DNA from: Agromyces tardus
GTDB taxonomy: Bacteria; Actinomycetota; Actinomycetes; Actinomycetales; Microbacteriaceae
Reading direction: 5' to 3'
Length of the DNA stretch: 64,000 bases
Assembly: GCF_003710805.1 (NCBI RefSeq)
Contig: NZ_RHHB01000003.1
Span: 146,044-210,043 of the forward strand
The first letter of the stretch is position 1. Each line of letters opens with the position of its first letter. This document shows positions 1-11,030 of this stretch, piece after piece. Made by a program: the position numbers and the translations under genes. The notes beneath the pieces were generated by a model that made no database searches, was not told the DNA's origin, and saw only the letters and a list, made by a program, of their open reading frames with translations.

Positions 1-2034
<2,034 letters not shown>

Positions 2035-2052
2035 ACCGTTCGGTCGAGGATG

Positions 2053-2089
2053 TCGCGCCGGCGGGGGAGTGGAGCCCCCGTCGGCGCGA
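2053..2089. terminator. Bidirectional hairpin between convergent genes
   Basis: Two 15-base arms (2053-2067 and 2075-2089, one G-U type mismatch) with a 7-base loop form a very stable GC-rich hairpin between gap (+) and the SDR gene (-). There is no clear T tract, which is usual for high-GC actinobacteria. Confidence 0.75.
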
Positions 2090-2093
2090 TTCG

Positions 2094-3122
2094 TCAGTGA
2101 CGGACGAGTCCCAGGTCGACGAGGTCCTGCGCGGAGGCCACGATCGCCTCATCGCGGTCGCGCGGCTGCCAGCCGAGCAACCGCTCCGCCTTCTCGCTCG
2201 TGGCCACCCGCGACGGGCCGAGGAGCTGCGCCGCGGCGCGCAGGTCGGGCCTGAGGAGTCCGGCCGCGCGCACCGCCCAATCGGGGAGCACACGGGTGGG
2301 CACGCGCATCGCGGCGTCGCCGAGCCGGTCGCGCAGGAGCGTCGCGAGCTCGTGGAACGAGATGGGAGCGCCGGCGACCGCGAGGAAGCGCTCGCCGGCG
2401 GCATCCGGATGCACCATCGCGAGCAGGTGCAGGGAGGCGACGTCGCGCACGTCGACGGCCATGGTGGTGCCGTCGGGCACGCCTGGCGCCTCGCCGTTGA
2501 GCAGGGCGAGGAGCATCCCGACCGAGCTCGAGAGGTCGGGTCCGAGCAGCGGCCCGAAGACCGCGACGGGATTCACGACGGCGAGCTCGAGCGCGCCGCC
2601 CTCCCGGCCGACGAAGTCCCACGCGGCACGTTCCGCGAGCGTCTTCGCCTGCACGTAGGCCCCGAGGTCCGCGCCGCCCAGTTCGGTCCAGTCCGCCTCG
2701 GTGTAGGGTCGGCCGGGTCGGTGACCGTAGCCGATCGCGGCGAACGACGAGGTGAGCACCACACGCCGCACGCCCGCATCGCGTGCCGCCGACAGCACGC
2801 GCAGGGCCCCGTCGCGCGCGGGAACGATGAGCTCGTCGGGATCCTTGGGGTCGCGGGGCGGGAACGGGGACGCCACGTGCAGCACGAAGTCCGCCCCGGC
2901 GACGGCCGCGGGCCATCCGGCATCGGCCAGCAGGTCGGCGTCGACGAACTCGATCGGCGTCGGGTCGGGGCCGGCGGCGCGCACCAGCGCCCGCACCTCG
3001 TCGGCGCGGCTCGGCGATCGCAGCGTCGTGCGCACGCGGTAGCCGGCCTCGAGCAGCTGCACGATGCAGTACGCGCCGATGAATCCCGAACCGCCCGTGA
3101 CCAGCACCAGCTCACCGCTCAT
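2094..3122 (-). CDS. Extended SDR / dihydroflavonol-4-reductase-like NAD(P)-dependent oxidoreductase
   Basis: This 342-residue protein of the extended short-chain dehydrogenase family probably reduces a carbonyl compound or acts on a sugar-like substrate; the exact substrate cannot be read from sequence. The Rossmann glycine motif TGGSGFIGAY is at residues 9-18, the catalytic serine is in VVLTSSFAAIG (about 125-126), and the YxxxK pair is Tyr156/Lys160 in AYVQAK. The resemblance is to DFR/aldehyde-reductase-like members rather than nucleotide-sugar epimerases. GGAGGGG lies just upstream of the ATG. It is convergent with gap and follows a hairpin after the protease gene, so it looks like its own transcription unit. 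Confidence 0.88.
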   Translation of the reverse strand: MSGELVLVTGGSGFIGAYCIVQLLEAGYRVRTTLRSPSRADEVRALVRAAGPDPTPIEFVDADLLADAGWPAAVAGADFVLHVASPFPPRDPKDPDELIVPARDGALRVLSAARDAGVRRVVLTSSFAAIGYGHRPGRPYTEADWTELGGADLGAYVQAKTLAERAAWDFVGREGGALELAVVNPVAVFGPLLGPDLSSSVGMLLALLNGEAPGVPDGTTMAVDVRDVASLHLLAMVHPDAAGERFLAVAGAPISFHELATLLRDRLGDAAMRVPTRVLPDWAVRAAGLLRPDLRAAAQLLGPSRVATSEKAERLLGWQPRDRDEAIVASAQDLVDLGLVRH

Positions 3123-3159
3123 GTCGCCCCTCCGGATCGGACTCTACTCCTGGCACGAC

Positions 3160-3191
3160 AGCGGGCCCGCCTCCGGAGAGACGGGCCCGCT
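3160..3191 (-). terminator. Hairpin terminator of the M6 protease gene
   Basis: Perfect 10-base arms AGCGGGCCCG (3160-3169) and CGGGCCCGCT (3182-3191) flank a 12-base loop just after the protease stop codon and before the ribosome-binding site of the next minus-strand gene. It probably ends protease transcription and insulates the SDR gene. Confidence 0.75.
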
Positions 3192-3212
3192 GCGTGGTGC
3201 GGATGACGCGGA

Positions 3213-5531
3213 CTACTGCGGGTTCGCCACGTCGACCGTCATCGTGCTGCCCGAAGTCTGGCCGGTGACGGTCACGGTCACGCCGTGGCCCGCCACGTAG
3301 ACGCCGCCGAGCGGGTTCGTCGAGCTGAAGTACGCGTCGGCCTTCGCGTCGGTGAACGTCGGGATGCCCGGGGTCGAGGGAACGAGCGCCTCGAGCGTCT
3401 TCACCGTCTGGTTCTTGCCCTTGCCGTCGAGGACCTCCTTGTGGAACTTCACCACGTCTGTCGCCTGCAGGCCGAAGGTCGCGTCGAACGGCTGGCGCCG
3501 GTTGCTCGGCCCCGTTCCGTCCGAGTACGTGATCTTCACCGGACGCGCGTCCACCGGGAGCGCGAGGCCGTGGCCCTGGTGCTCGATGGTGTTGTTGTCG
3601 GTGTAGGCCTCATCGACCGCCCACACGAGCAGGCCGTCCTGGAACGGGAAGCGCTCCACCCAGTCCGGCTTGGTCAGGCCGTTGCTGAACTGGTAGGGGC
3701 CCTCGGCGAGGGTCTCGTCGTAGCCGGCGTAGGTGCGGTTCTCGGCCAGGTAGTACCGGTCGCCCGAGGAGACCTCGGTGCCGTCGCTGATCGTGAAGCC
3801 GCCGTCGGCGGTCCAACCGTTGACGCCGTTCTCGACGTCGTCGGTGAGGAGCGTCGTGCCGCCGTTCTTCACCACGATGTCATCGATGAACGCACCGGCG
3901 AGGTGCACCCCGCCGTCGCTCTGATAGCGGAACCGGAACTGCGTGTCGGCGTTGCCGCCGGGAACCGTGAAGCGCAGGTTCGCCCACTTGCCGTTGGTCG
4001 AACCGCTGATGGGCGATCCGATCTGCTTCCACGTGTCGCCGTCGGTCGAGTACTCGGCGTAGACGTAGTCGTAGCCGTCCTCGATCTCGTACCAGGCCTT
4101 GGCCGTCACGGTCGCCTTGCTGATGCCCGACAGGTTCATCGTGCGGGCGAGCGTCGTGTTGAGGTCGTCGGCGCTCGAGGTCCACCACGCGTTCGAGCCC
4201 GAGTAGGGGGCCGTGTAGGTGGTCTCGATCTCCGAGTCGGGCACGTCGATGACGAGCGCCTGGTCCTGGCCGGTGGTCTGCACCGCTGCCGGGCTCAGGG
4301 TGAACGATCCGCTCTCGCCCTGGTCGACGACCGAGTAGTCGAGCCAGCCGAGCTGGAGCTTCTCCCACGGACCCATGTGGTTCGGGGTCGTGCCGATGTC
4401 GTCGCCGCCGTGGTTCATCCACGAACCGCTCGACATGAGCGTCCAGAAGGCGGTGCTGTTCTCGCCGCCGGCGGTGTCGTAGAAGTCGGGCAGGCCGAGG
4501 TCGTGGGCGTACTCGTGCGCGAACACGCCGAGGCCGCCGTTCTCGGCTTCGACGGTGTAGTCGCCGATCCAGTACCCGGTGTCGCCGATCTGCGCGCCGC
4601 CGAACTTGGCGCCGTCGGGGCCGGTCGTGCCGTAGTCGGTGGAGTTCACGTACCAGCGGTGCGACCAGATGGCGTCCTCGCCCTGTGCGCCGCCGCCGGC
4701 GTCCTCACCCTCGCCGGCATGTACGGCCTGGAAGTGGTCGAGGTAGCCGTCGGGCTCGTCGAAGTTGCCGTCGTTGTCGGCGTCGTAGCGGTCCCACACG
4801 TCGAACGAGGCGAGCTCGGCCTTGATCTCGTCGACCGACTTGCCGTCGGCGACCTGTGCGTCGTACCAGGCGTTCCCGGTGTCCTCGATGAACTGCCATG
4901 ATCCGCCGTAGTCCTCGACGCTGTTGTCGCCGTAGGTCGAGGCGTTGCCGGGCACCTGCACCCAGTCGCTGACCTCGCCCGCGACGGTGTAGTCGCCCGA
5001 GGACTGCTTCGAGTAGAAGTCGGCGAACGACTCACCTGCACCGAAGAAGAGGTCGTGGTAGTAGTCGGTGTTGAAGTCCGGCTCCCAGTGGGTGCTGTTG
5101 TTCACCGTGCGGTCGGGCTGGGGGATCTCGTTGTGCAGCGGGCCGGGCGTCGTGCCCAGCTTGCCGCTGCCCGAGTCGCCGAACTCCGAGAGGATCGTGA
5201 ACACCTGGCCGGTGCCCTTCACCGCGGCCTGGTAGTACTTGCCCGCCGTGTCGACCGAGTCGCCGTCGGCGCCCGAGCCTGCGTTCAGGTCGACGACGCC
5301 GTTCGCATCGGGCGTGACCTTGCCCGACAGGATGAGCTTCTGCGCTGCCTTGCGCCGCTCGTTCTGCCGCTCGGTGAGGGGGCCGGGTCGGTTGTCGAGC
5401 CGCTGGGCGGCTGACGAGCTCGGGTCGTCGGCAGTCGGCGCGGCGATCGCGGCGGGCCCGAATGCGGCCCCCGCCATCACCGTGACGCCGGCCACTGCGG
5501 CGGCGAGCATTCCGCGCGTACGTGACTTCAC
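3213..5531 (-). CDS. Secreted M6-family metalloprotease (immune inhibitor A-like)
   Basis: About 772 residues. The N-terminus has basic residues followed by a hydrophobic alanine/valine stretch ending near AAIAAP, a Sec signal peptide. The zinc site HEYAHDLGLPDF, about residue 337, is the HExxHxxGxxD motif of M6 peptidases. Downstream lies an MAM/beta-sandwich-like region (SYSGSNAWW-type segments, VKNGG, FRFRY) typical of immune inhibitor A proteins. It is expected to degrade extracellular proteins. The frame also allows a GTG at 5537, but AAGGAG overlaps that codon. The second GTG at 5531 sits five bases after AAGGAG, so I chose it. The gene is monocistronic with a hairpin at each end. No LPXTG or other wall anchor is visible, so the enzyme should be released. 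Confidence 0.92.
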   Translation of the reverse strand: MKSRTRGMLAAAVAGVTVMAGAAFGPAAIAAPTADDPSSSAAQRLDNRPGPLTERQNERRKAAQKLILSGKVTPDANGVVDLNAGSGADGDSVDTAGKYYQAAVKGTGQVFTILSEFGDSGSGKLGTTPGPLHNEIPQPDRTVNNSTHWEPDFNTDYYHDLFFGAGESFADFYSKQSSGDYTVAGEVSDWVQVPGNASTYGDNSVEDYGGSWQFIEDTGNAWYDAQVADGKSVDEIKAELASFDVWDRYDADNDGNFDEPDGYLDHFQAVHAGEGEDAGGGAQGEDAIWSHRWYVNSTDYGTTGPDGAKFGGAQIGDTGYWIGDYTVEAENGGLGVFAHEYAHDLGLPDFYDTAGGENSTAFWTLMSSGSWMNHGGDDIGTTPNHMGPWEKLQLGWLDYSVVDQGESGSFTLSPAAVQTTGQDQALVIDVPDSEIETTYTAPYSGSNAWWTSSADDLNTTLARTMNLSGISKATVTAKAWYEIEDGYDYVYAEYSTDGDTWKQIGSPISGSTNGKWANLRFTVPGGNADTQFRFRYQSDGGVHLAGAFIDDIVVKNGGTTLLTDDVENGVNGWTADGGFTISDGTEVSSGDRYYLAENRTYAGYDETLAEGPYQFSNGLTKPDWVERFPFQDGLLVWAVDEAYTDNNTIEHQGHGLALPVDARPVKITYSDGTGPSNRRQPFDATFGLQATDVVKFHKEVLDGKGKNQTVKTLEALVPSTPGIPTFTDAKADAYFSSTNPLGGVYVAGHGVTVTVTGQTSGSTMTVDVANPQ

Positions 5532-5547
5532 GTGCACTCCTTACATT

Positions 5548-5578
5548 GGAATCGCCCGGGATCGCCGGGCAGGATTCC
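5548..5578 (-). promoter_or_regulatory. Leader hairpin upstream of the M6 protease start
   Basis: GCCCGG/CCGGGC arms (5554-5559, 5565-5570) are nested inside GGAATC/GATTCC arms (5548-5553, 5573-5578), giving a two-part stem immediately before the Shine-Dalgarno sequence of the protease mRNA. It could control translation or mRNA stability. The remaining gap from 5579 to 5803 is less GC-rich and presumably holds the promoter; I see no convincing -35/-10 pair and no gene. Confidence 0.45.
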
Positions 5579-5803
5579 GCGAACATAACATTCACAGGGT
5601 CTGCAAGGGAATGGTCTTGACTCAGACGTGATGTGTTGATCTCTCTCCGTTTCGAAGTTGAGCGGATGTCACTTCTTCGCCGACCCGCGACGTGCAAGAA
5701 TCGGCAGCTCGGTGCCGATTCGTTGCGTTCCGGGGTGATTCACTGACGGTTCATTGCGTGCCTCCTCGGGCATACGAGCCGGGCGAGTGGGCGGCCACAA
5801 CGC

Positions 5804-6916
5804 TCAGGCGGTGACGCCGGGCGCAGCCATCGGGGCCGCGGCGCGTGCCGCCGCGAGGGCGTCCACGACGTATGCCGCGTCGCGGTCCATGCCCATGAGG
5901 GTGGGGGAGGCGATGGAGTACTGCATCGGCATGCCCACGAACGCGAGGCCGCGGCATCCGCTCGCCAGGCCCCGGTGCTCGATCGGGCGGCCGTCGTCGC
6001 CGACGACGCCCGGGATGTCGATCCAGCCCAGGTCGGGCAGCGACCCGGTGCACCAGACCACCGTCGTCGCGTCGACGACCGTGCCGTCGGCGAGCACGGG
6101 ACGCCCGCCGTCGACCCCCTCGACGCGGCCGACCTGCACGACGCCGGCGCGCTCGAGGTCGTGGGGCTTGTTGCGCACGAGCATGACGCCGTGGTCGAGG
6201 CCGTGCGCCTTGATCGCGCGCCCCTGCTCGGTGTCGATCGTGACCCCGCGCAGGCGGCGGATGAAGATGCCGCTCATGAGGTTGCCGAGCGGCTTGTCGA
6301 TGTCGACGGGCACGTGTCCCGGGTGTCGGCCGGCGAGCGTCACGGCGTGCCCGTTGCGTGCGGCCTCGAGCGCGATGTCGGTGCCCGAGTTCGCGGCGCC
6401 GACCACGAGGACGGGTCCGTCGGCGAGCTGCTCGGGCCCCCGGTAGTCGAGGGAGTGCAGCTGCCGGATCGACGGGTCGAGATGCGCCGCGAACGCGGGC
6501 ATCGTCGGGATGCGATGCGCACCGCACGTCACGATCACGTGGTCGGCGAGCACCTCGTCGCCACCCGTCAGCGCGAGGCGGAACCGTCCGTCGGGCTCCG
6601 CGGTGAGCGATTCGACCCGCGCCGACAGGCGCACCGGCAGGCGGAAGTGCCGCGCGTATCGCTCGAGGTAGTCGGCGAGCTCGGCGCCCGTCGGGTACGC
6701 GAACCGGCCGATGTCGATGCGCAGCCCCGGCAGGCTCAGGAAGGGCCGCGGGGTGAACAGGCGCAGCGAGCGGTAGCGCTCGCGCCAGGTGTCGCCGATG
6801 CGCGCGTGGTCGTCGAACAGCTCGAAGCGCTCGCCGCGGTCGGCCAGTCGCTTGCCGACCGTGAGCCCGGCGGCGCCGGCCCCGATGACCGCGGTGTCGA
6901 GAACAGTGGTGGACAT
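5804..6916 (-). CDS. FAD-dependent NAD(P)H monooxygenase (FMO/Trk-type)
   Basis: This 370-residue flavoprotein has an FAD-binding GxGxxG at residues 12-17 (IGAGAAG) and a second dinucleotide site VVGAANSG at 171-178, the two-Rossmann arrangement of flavin monooxygenases. The region near CGAHRIPTMPAF corresponds to the family's linker to the NADPH domain. Such enzymes hydroxylate small nucleophilic or ring substrates in the cytoplasm; the substrate is not inferable. The gene lies 60 bp downstream of a LuxR-type regulator gene on the same strand, so the two may be co-transcribed and the regulator may control it. Confidence 0.88.
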   Translation of the reverse strand: MSTTVLDTAVIGAGAAGLTVGKRLADRGERFELFDDHARIGDTWRERYRSLRLFTPRPFLSLPGLRIDIGRFAYPTGAELADYLERYARHFRLPVRLSARVESLTAEPDGRFRLALTGGDEVLADHVIVTCGAHRIPTMPAFAAHLDPSIRQLHSLDYRGPEQLADGPVLVVGAANSGTDIALEAARNGHAVTLAGRHPGHVPVDIDKPLGNLMSGIFIRRLRGVTIDTEQGRAIKAHGLDHGVMLVRNKPHDLERAGVVQVGRVEGVDGGRPVLADGTVVDATTVVWCTGSLPDLGWIDIPGVVGDDGRPIEHRGLASGCRGLAFVGMPMQYSIASPTLMGMDRDAAYVVDALAAARAAAPMAAPGVTA

Positions 6917-6976
6917 GACAGCCTCCTCGATCGTGCACCGTGGCGTGTGCCGATCGGTGCGGTGATGAGGGCGACG

Positions 6977-8650
6977 CTACGGATGCCGCGGCGGGGCGGC
7001 GTCGGCAGAACTACCCAGTTCCGGGGTGACGGGCACTCGGTCCGCGGCGGTCAGCCCGTGCTCGAAGGCGAACGCCGTGGCGGCGGCCCGGTTCGCGAGA
7101 TCGAGCTTGCCGAGGATGTTGCTCACGTGCCGCGCGACCGTGCGCTCGCTGAGGAACAGCTCGGTCGCGATCTGCCGGTTCGATCGACCGCCCGCGACGA
7201 GTCGCAGCACGTCGAGCTCCCGGCGGGTGAGGCCGGCGGATGCCGCGGGCCGGTCGTCGCCCGCGGCGATCCGCTCGAGCCGCCCCAGGTCGGCGACGGC
7301 ACCGAGCCCGGTGAGCACCGTGCGAGCGGCGTCGAACTCGAGCTGGGCGTCCTCCTCGTCGCCCAGGGCGCGGCACGCGCGGCCGAGGAGCACCCGCGTG
7401 ATCGCCGCCTCGTAGGGGGCTTCGAGTTCTCGCCAGGCCGACCACGAGCGGCGCAGCAGCGGGAGCACCTGCTCCGTGGCATCCGTGCCCAGGAGCACGC
7501 GGGCCTCCGCGCGGTCGGCCTGCGCCCGCAGGTAGTCGGTGCCGAGCAGGTCGGATATCGCGCGCAGGTCGGATGCCGCGCGGCGGGCGACCTCGGCCTG
7601 GCCGTGCTCGATCTCGAGCTCGACCTGCGCGGCGAGCAGCTCGGCGCGGAGGCCCGGGATCGGCGACGCCTCGAGCGCCCGGGCGACGCCGGCCCGGGCC
7701 GCCCCGGGCCGGCCCTCGTCGCGTCGCAGCAGCGCGAGGCCCGGCTGCACCTCGCGTCCGAGCTCCGAGGCGCGACGGTACGCGGCCTCGGCTTCGGCGC
7801 GCCGCCCCACGAGGCGGTTGAGCTCGCCGATGCCGTAGTACGCGTTCTCGAGGGTCTGCGCGCGGCGCTCGCGTGCGCAGACGTCGACGAGGGTGGCCTC
7901 GGCCTCATCCCACTCGCCCATGAGCCGGAGGACGCTCGCGCGGTGCACCGAGCACTCGCCGCGGAACGGCTCGAGTCCGCGCTGCGCGTCGCACCAGTCG
8001 TTGAGGTCGCGGGTCCAGACGCGGGCGCGGTCGAGGTCCCAGCGGTCGAGGCAGCTCGCGACGATCGCGCAGTAGGCGGGACCGGCGGCGCGATCGCTCA
8101 CCCGCCCCGACGAGATGGCGAGCATGACCCGGTCCATGCACGCGAACCCCTCGGAGATGCGGCCGACGTGGATGAGCGAGCGCCCGAGCCCCATCGTGGC
8201 GAGCACCTCGAGGTCGTCGTCGCGTCCGGCCTGCGCCAGTGCGAGGGCGCGCTCGCCGAGGCCGATCGATTCGTCGAAGCGCCCCTCGGCGAATGCCCGC
8301 TGCCCTTGGGCGAGCACGGCGTTCGCGTCGTCCTGCGGTGGGCGCCCCGCGGCGACGAGCAGCTCGAACAGGCGCGCCATCCAGGCGCCCGCGCGCACGG
8401 TCTCGCCGTGGTCGGCGAGCGTGAACCCGAGCCAGAACACGCAGCGGATCGCGGCATCCGTCTCGCCCGCGTCGAGGTACGCGCGATGGGCGTCGTCCCA
8501 CGCGCGCACGCACTCCGCCTCGTGCCCGAGGAACCACGCGGCGAGGCCGAGGTCGTCGAGCTCCGCGGCGGTGAGCGCGTCCCTGCGGGCCGCGAGCTCG
8601 TCGAAGCTGGCGACCCAGTCGACGGCGCTCTGCGCGTGTCCGGCGGACAT
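6977..8650 (-). CDS. LuxR-family transcriptional regulator with TPR-like sensor region
   Basis: About 557 residues. Residues 1 to about 460 are alanine/leucine/arginine-rich helical repeats resembling tetratricopeptides (for example a segment around YRRASELGREVQPGLALLRR). The last 85 residues hold a LuxR/GerE helix-turn-helix (LTRRELDVLRLVAGGRSN, then QIATELFLSERTVARHVSN), about residues 474-533. There is no N-terminal P-loop, so this is a shortened relative of the large MalT/LAL regulators. Both possible starts, ATG 8650 and GTG 8683, lack a good ribosome-binding site; I chose the ATG because it fits the repeat start. It probably regulates the downstream monooxygenase gene. Confidence 0.85.
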   Translation of the reverse strand: MSAGHAQSAVDWVASFDELAARRDALTAAELDDLGLAAWFLGHEAECVRAWDDAHRAYLDAGETDAAIRCVFWLGFTLADHGETVRAGAWMARLFELLVAAGRPPQDDANAVLAQGQRAFAEGRFDESIGLGERALALAQAGRDDDLEVLATMGLGRSLIHVGRISEGFACMDRVMLAISSGRVSDRAAGPAYCAIVASCLDRWDLDRARVWTRDLNDWCDAQRGLEPFRGECSVHRASVLRLMGEWDEAEATLVDVCARERRAQTLENAYYGIGELNRLVGRRAEAEAAYRRASELGREVQPGLALLRRDEGRPGAARAGVARALEASPIPGLRAELLAAQVELEIEHGQAEVARRAASDLRAISDLLGTDYLRAQADRAEARVLLGTDATEQVLPLLRRSWSAWRELEAPYEAAITRVLLGRACRALGDEEDAQLEFDAARTVLTGLGAVADLGRLERIAAGDDRPAASAGLTRRELDVLRLVAGGRSNRQIATELFLSERTVARHVSNILGKLDLANRAAATAFAFEHGLTAADRVPVTPELGSSADAAPPRHP

Positions 8651-8700
8651 GTCGTCAGTATGCGCCGGGCGGTGGGCGGTCACAAGGTGCGCCGCGGAGC

Positions 8701-9762
8701 TCAGCCGGGCGGCGGTGCGATCGACTCCCGTTCGATGAGCACCTGGGGGAACACGAGGTGCTCGGTGGGCGCGCCGTCGCCCGCGATGCGGCGCACGAGG
8801 AGCCTCGCGGCCTCGGCGCCGATCTCGTGGATCGGCTGCGACATCACGGTGATCGCCGGATCGGAGAGACTCGTCCAGTCGGCGTCGTCGAACGCGACGA
8901 GCGAGACGTCGCGCGGAATGGCGACCCCGAGGTCGCGCAGCGTGCGGAAGGCGGCCTGCGCGACGAGGCTGTCGGAGGCGAGGATCGCGGTGACGCCCTC
9001 GTCGACGAGCGAGCGCACGATCGCGTCGACCCCGTCGCGTCGGGCGTTGAGCCGCACGAAGGCCTCGGGGTTCGGTACGCCGGCCTCGCCGAGCACCGCC
9101 GTGAAGCCCGTGACACGATCGTTCACCGAGCTCGAGCCGAGGCGGTCGCCGAGGCGGTAGTCGCCCTCATGTCCGATCGTGGAGATGAAGGCGATGCGCC
9201 GGTGCCCGGCCTCCACCAGCAGCTCGGTGAGGCGGCGGGCTCCCGCGAGGTTGTCGGCCACGACGGTGTCGACGTCGAGCCCGTCGGCGACGCGGTCGAA
9301 GAGCACGAGCGGGCGCCCGCTCTCCACGGCGGGATGGAGGCTCGCGGGGACCGTCGTCGAGGCCGGGGCCACGAGGAATCCGTCGACCCGCTTCGCGAGC
9401 AGGACCGAGATCGCGTTCTCCTCGGCGCCCGCCTCCTCGTCGGAGTTCAGCAGGATGAGGTCGAAGCCGGCGGCCTTCGCGACGTCGGCGGCGCCGCGCG
9501 TCGCCTGGCCGAAGAACGGGTTCTCGATGTCGCCCACGACGATGCCGATCGAGTTCGAGCGCCCGGTGTTCATCGTCTTCGCCAGGGCGTTGGGGTGGTA
9601 GCCGAGCTGTTCCGCCGCCGCGCGCACGCGATCGCGCACCGCCTCGCTGACGGCGCCGTAGTCGCCGAGGGCACGCGCCGCAGTGGCCTTCGAGACCTTC
9701 GCGGCAGCGGCGACGTCGCTCACGGTGATCTCGCGGCGACCGTTCGCTGGGTCTGCTGGCAT
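8701..9762 (-). CDS. LacI-family transcriptional repressor
   Basis: 353 residues, the usual LacI length. The N-terminal helix-turn-helix and hinge read VSDVAAAAKVSKATAARAL followed by NALAKTMNTGRSNSIGIVV. The rest is a periplasmic-binding-protein-like effector domain (DIENPFFGQATRGA, LVAFDDADWTSLSDP). The ATG at 9762 follows GAGGGAGCC. The gene is divergent from an ABC importer/oxidoreductase operon, with two perfect 16-bp dyads between them, so it almost certainly represses that operon, relieved by the imported compound or a catabolite. LacI members usually sense sugars or nucleosides, whereas the importer here looks like an amino-acid type; the effector is unresolved. Confidence 0.93.
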   Translation of the reverse strand: MPADPANGRREITVSDVAAAAKVSKATAARALGDYGAVSEAVRDRVRAAAEQLGYHPNALAKTMNTGRSNSIGIVVGDIENPFFGQATRGAADVAKAAGFDLILLNSDEEAGAEENAISVLLAKRVDGFLVAPASTTVPASLHPAVESGRPLVLFDRVADGLDVDTVVADNLAGARRLTELLVEAGHRRIAFISTIGHEGDYRLGDRLGSSSVNDRVTGFTAVLGEAGVPNPEAFVRLNARRDGVDAIVRSLVDEGVTAILASDSLVAQAAFRTLRDLGVAIPRDVSLVAFDDADWTSLSDPAITVMSQPIHEIGAEAARLLVRRIAGDGAPTEHLVFPQVLIERESIAPPPG

Positions 9763-9785
9763 CGAGGCTCCCTCGGAAAAAGTTG

Positions 9786-9868
9786 TTGACGGATGTCTCG
9801 CCGCCGGGGTACTGTCCCTGAAACGCGTTGAGACCGGTCTCAATCTAGGTCATTGAGACCGGTCTCAA
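9786..9868 (+). promoter_or_regulatory. Promoter with two LacI-type operators
   Basis: A -35-like TTGACG (9786-9791) and -10-like TACTGT (9810-9815) are 18 bp apart. Immediately after the expected start site come two identical perfect palindromes, TTGAGACCGGTCTCAA, at 9828-9843 and 9853-9868, their centres 25 bp apart. The central CCGG core and dyad length are typical of LacI-family operators. Their position downstream of the promoter predicts that bound repressor blocks the importer operon. Autoregulation of the divergent lacI-like gene is also possible. Confidence 0.8.
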
Positions 9869-10109
9869 CAAGAGCCGCACCGAACGGAGCGACTCGGCGT
9901 CGCACAACCGCACATCGGCACCACCGCGGCCCCGCCGCATCCGCACCACCACAGCACGACAGCACCACCAGAGCATCACCCGGCACCACCGCGGCCCCCG
10001 CCGCATCCGCACCACCAGCACCACAGCACCTGCACCACCCGCAGGCGGGCCACCCGGCGCCGCCCGCGGCACGCACCGCACACACATCTCCCCACACGAA
10101 GGAACCACC
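9869..10109 (+). other. Long cytosine/adenine-rich 5' leader of the importer operon
   Basis: About 240 bases between the operators and the first start codon are rich in CAC/CCG words and poor in plus-strand guanine clusters. They contain an imperfect direct repeat (a CACCACCGCGGCCCC-GCCGCATCCGCACCACCA unit at about 9918-9952 and 9979-10018). A reading frame crosses it but has the composition of non-coding repeat. Such C-rich, weakly structured RNA is the kind of sequence Rho binds, so attenuation is possible. Confidence 0.4.
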
Positions 10110-10961
10110 GTGACCCACCGCACCACCCTTCGCCGCACGGCCGTCGTCGCCCTGGCAGCCGCGACCGCCCTCGTGCTCTCGGCCTGCGCGACGAGCGCCG
10201 CCGGCTCCTCGGACTCCGCCGCCGAGGACAACCCCTACGGCCTCATCACGCCGGGCCAGATCCGCGTCGCGAGCCTCGGCGACGCGAAGCCCTACACGTT
10301 CACCGACGAGTCGGGCGAGTTCACCGGCTTCGACGTCGAGCTGTTCACCGACGTCGCCGAGCGCATCGGCATCGACGACGTCGTCTTCACCGGCCAGGAC
10401 TTCTCGGGCCTGCTCGCCGCCGTGGCCAACGGCCAGTTCGACGTCGGCGTCGCCGCGATCGGCATCACCGACGAGCGCAAGCAGACCGTCGACTTCTCCG
10501 ACGGCTACCTCGCCGGCTACCTCACCGTCATGGCGAGCCCCGACGCGGGGATCTCCGACGAGGGCGACCTCGCGGGCAAGCGACTCGGCGTCGTGCAGGG
10601 CACCCTGCAGGAGGCGTACGCGGTGAAGAACTTCACCGACACCGAGCTCGTGCGCTTCCCCGACAACAACTCCGCGATCTCGGCCGTGAACAGCGGCTCG
10701 ATCGACGCGCACTTCCTCGACTACGAGGCGGCCAAGGAGTACGCCGCCCAGTACGGGCTCGTGAACGCGATCGACATCCCGTCGTTCGACGCACCCGCCG
10801 GCTTCGCGATCGCGAAGGGCAAGCCCGAGTTCCAGGCCGCGCTCAACGAGGCGCTCGCCGCCGCGATGGAGGACGGCACCTGGAAGGAGCTCTACGAGAA
10901 GTGGTTCCCGGGCTCGCCGATGCCCGAGCAGTACCTGCCCTCGAGCGAGCAGTCCGAGTAG
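10110..10961 (+). CDS. ABC transporter substrate-binding lipoprotein, polar amino-acid type
   Basis: 283 residues with a basic N-terminus, hydrophobic core and lipobox LSAC at about residue 28, so it is a membrane-anchored lipoprotein. The mature part is a family 3 solute-binding protein (SBP_bac_3): [49 protein letters not shown] and a C-terminal [11 protein letters not shown]. It captures a small substrate outside the membrane for the permease encoded next. GTG start at 10110 after AAGGAA. First gene of the LacI-controlled operon. The exact ligand (amino acid, opine or amine) cannot be told. Confidence 0.92.
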   Translation: MTHRTTLRRTAVVALAAATALVLSACATSAAGSSDSAAEDNPYGLITPGQIRVASLGDAKPYTFTDESGEFTGFDVELFTDVAERIGIDDVVFTGQDFSGLLAAVANGQFDVGVAAIGITDERKQTVDFSDGYLAGYLTVMASPDAGISDEGDLAGKRLGVVQGTLQEAYAVKNFTDTELVRFPDNNSAISAVNSGSIDAHFLDYEAAKEYAAQYGLVNAIDIPSFDAPAGFAIAKGKPEFQAALNEALAAAMEDGTWKELYEKWFPGSPMPEQYLPSSEQSE

Positions 10962-11030
10962 TCCGACCCTCGGCGTCCGGTGCGGTGCATCCGCCCCGCA
11001 CCGGACGCCCCTCAGCACACGGAGCACCTC

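Noticed and set aside
5975..9160. A very long plus-strand open frame opposite the monooxygenase and LuxR genes
   Set aside because: It is antisense to three well-supported genes, has the Arg/Ala/Val/Glu-rich composition of a GC-rich shadow frame and no recognisable domain.
9853..10113. An 86-residue peptide encoded in the C-rich leader
   Set aside because: Its His/Pro/Ala composition follows from the nucleotide repeats; it begins inside an operator and has no ribosome site.
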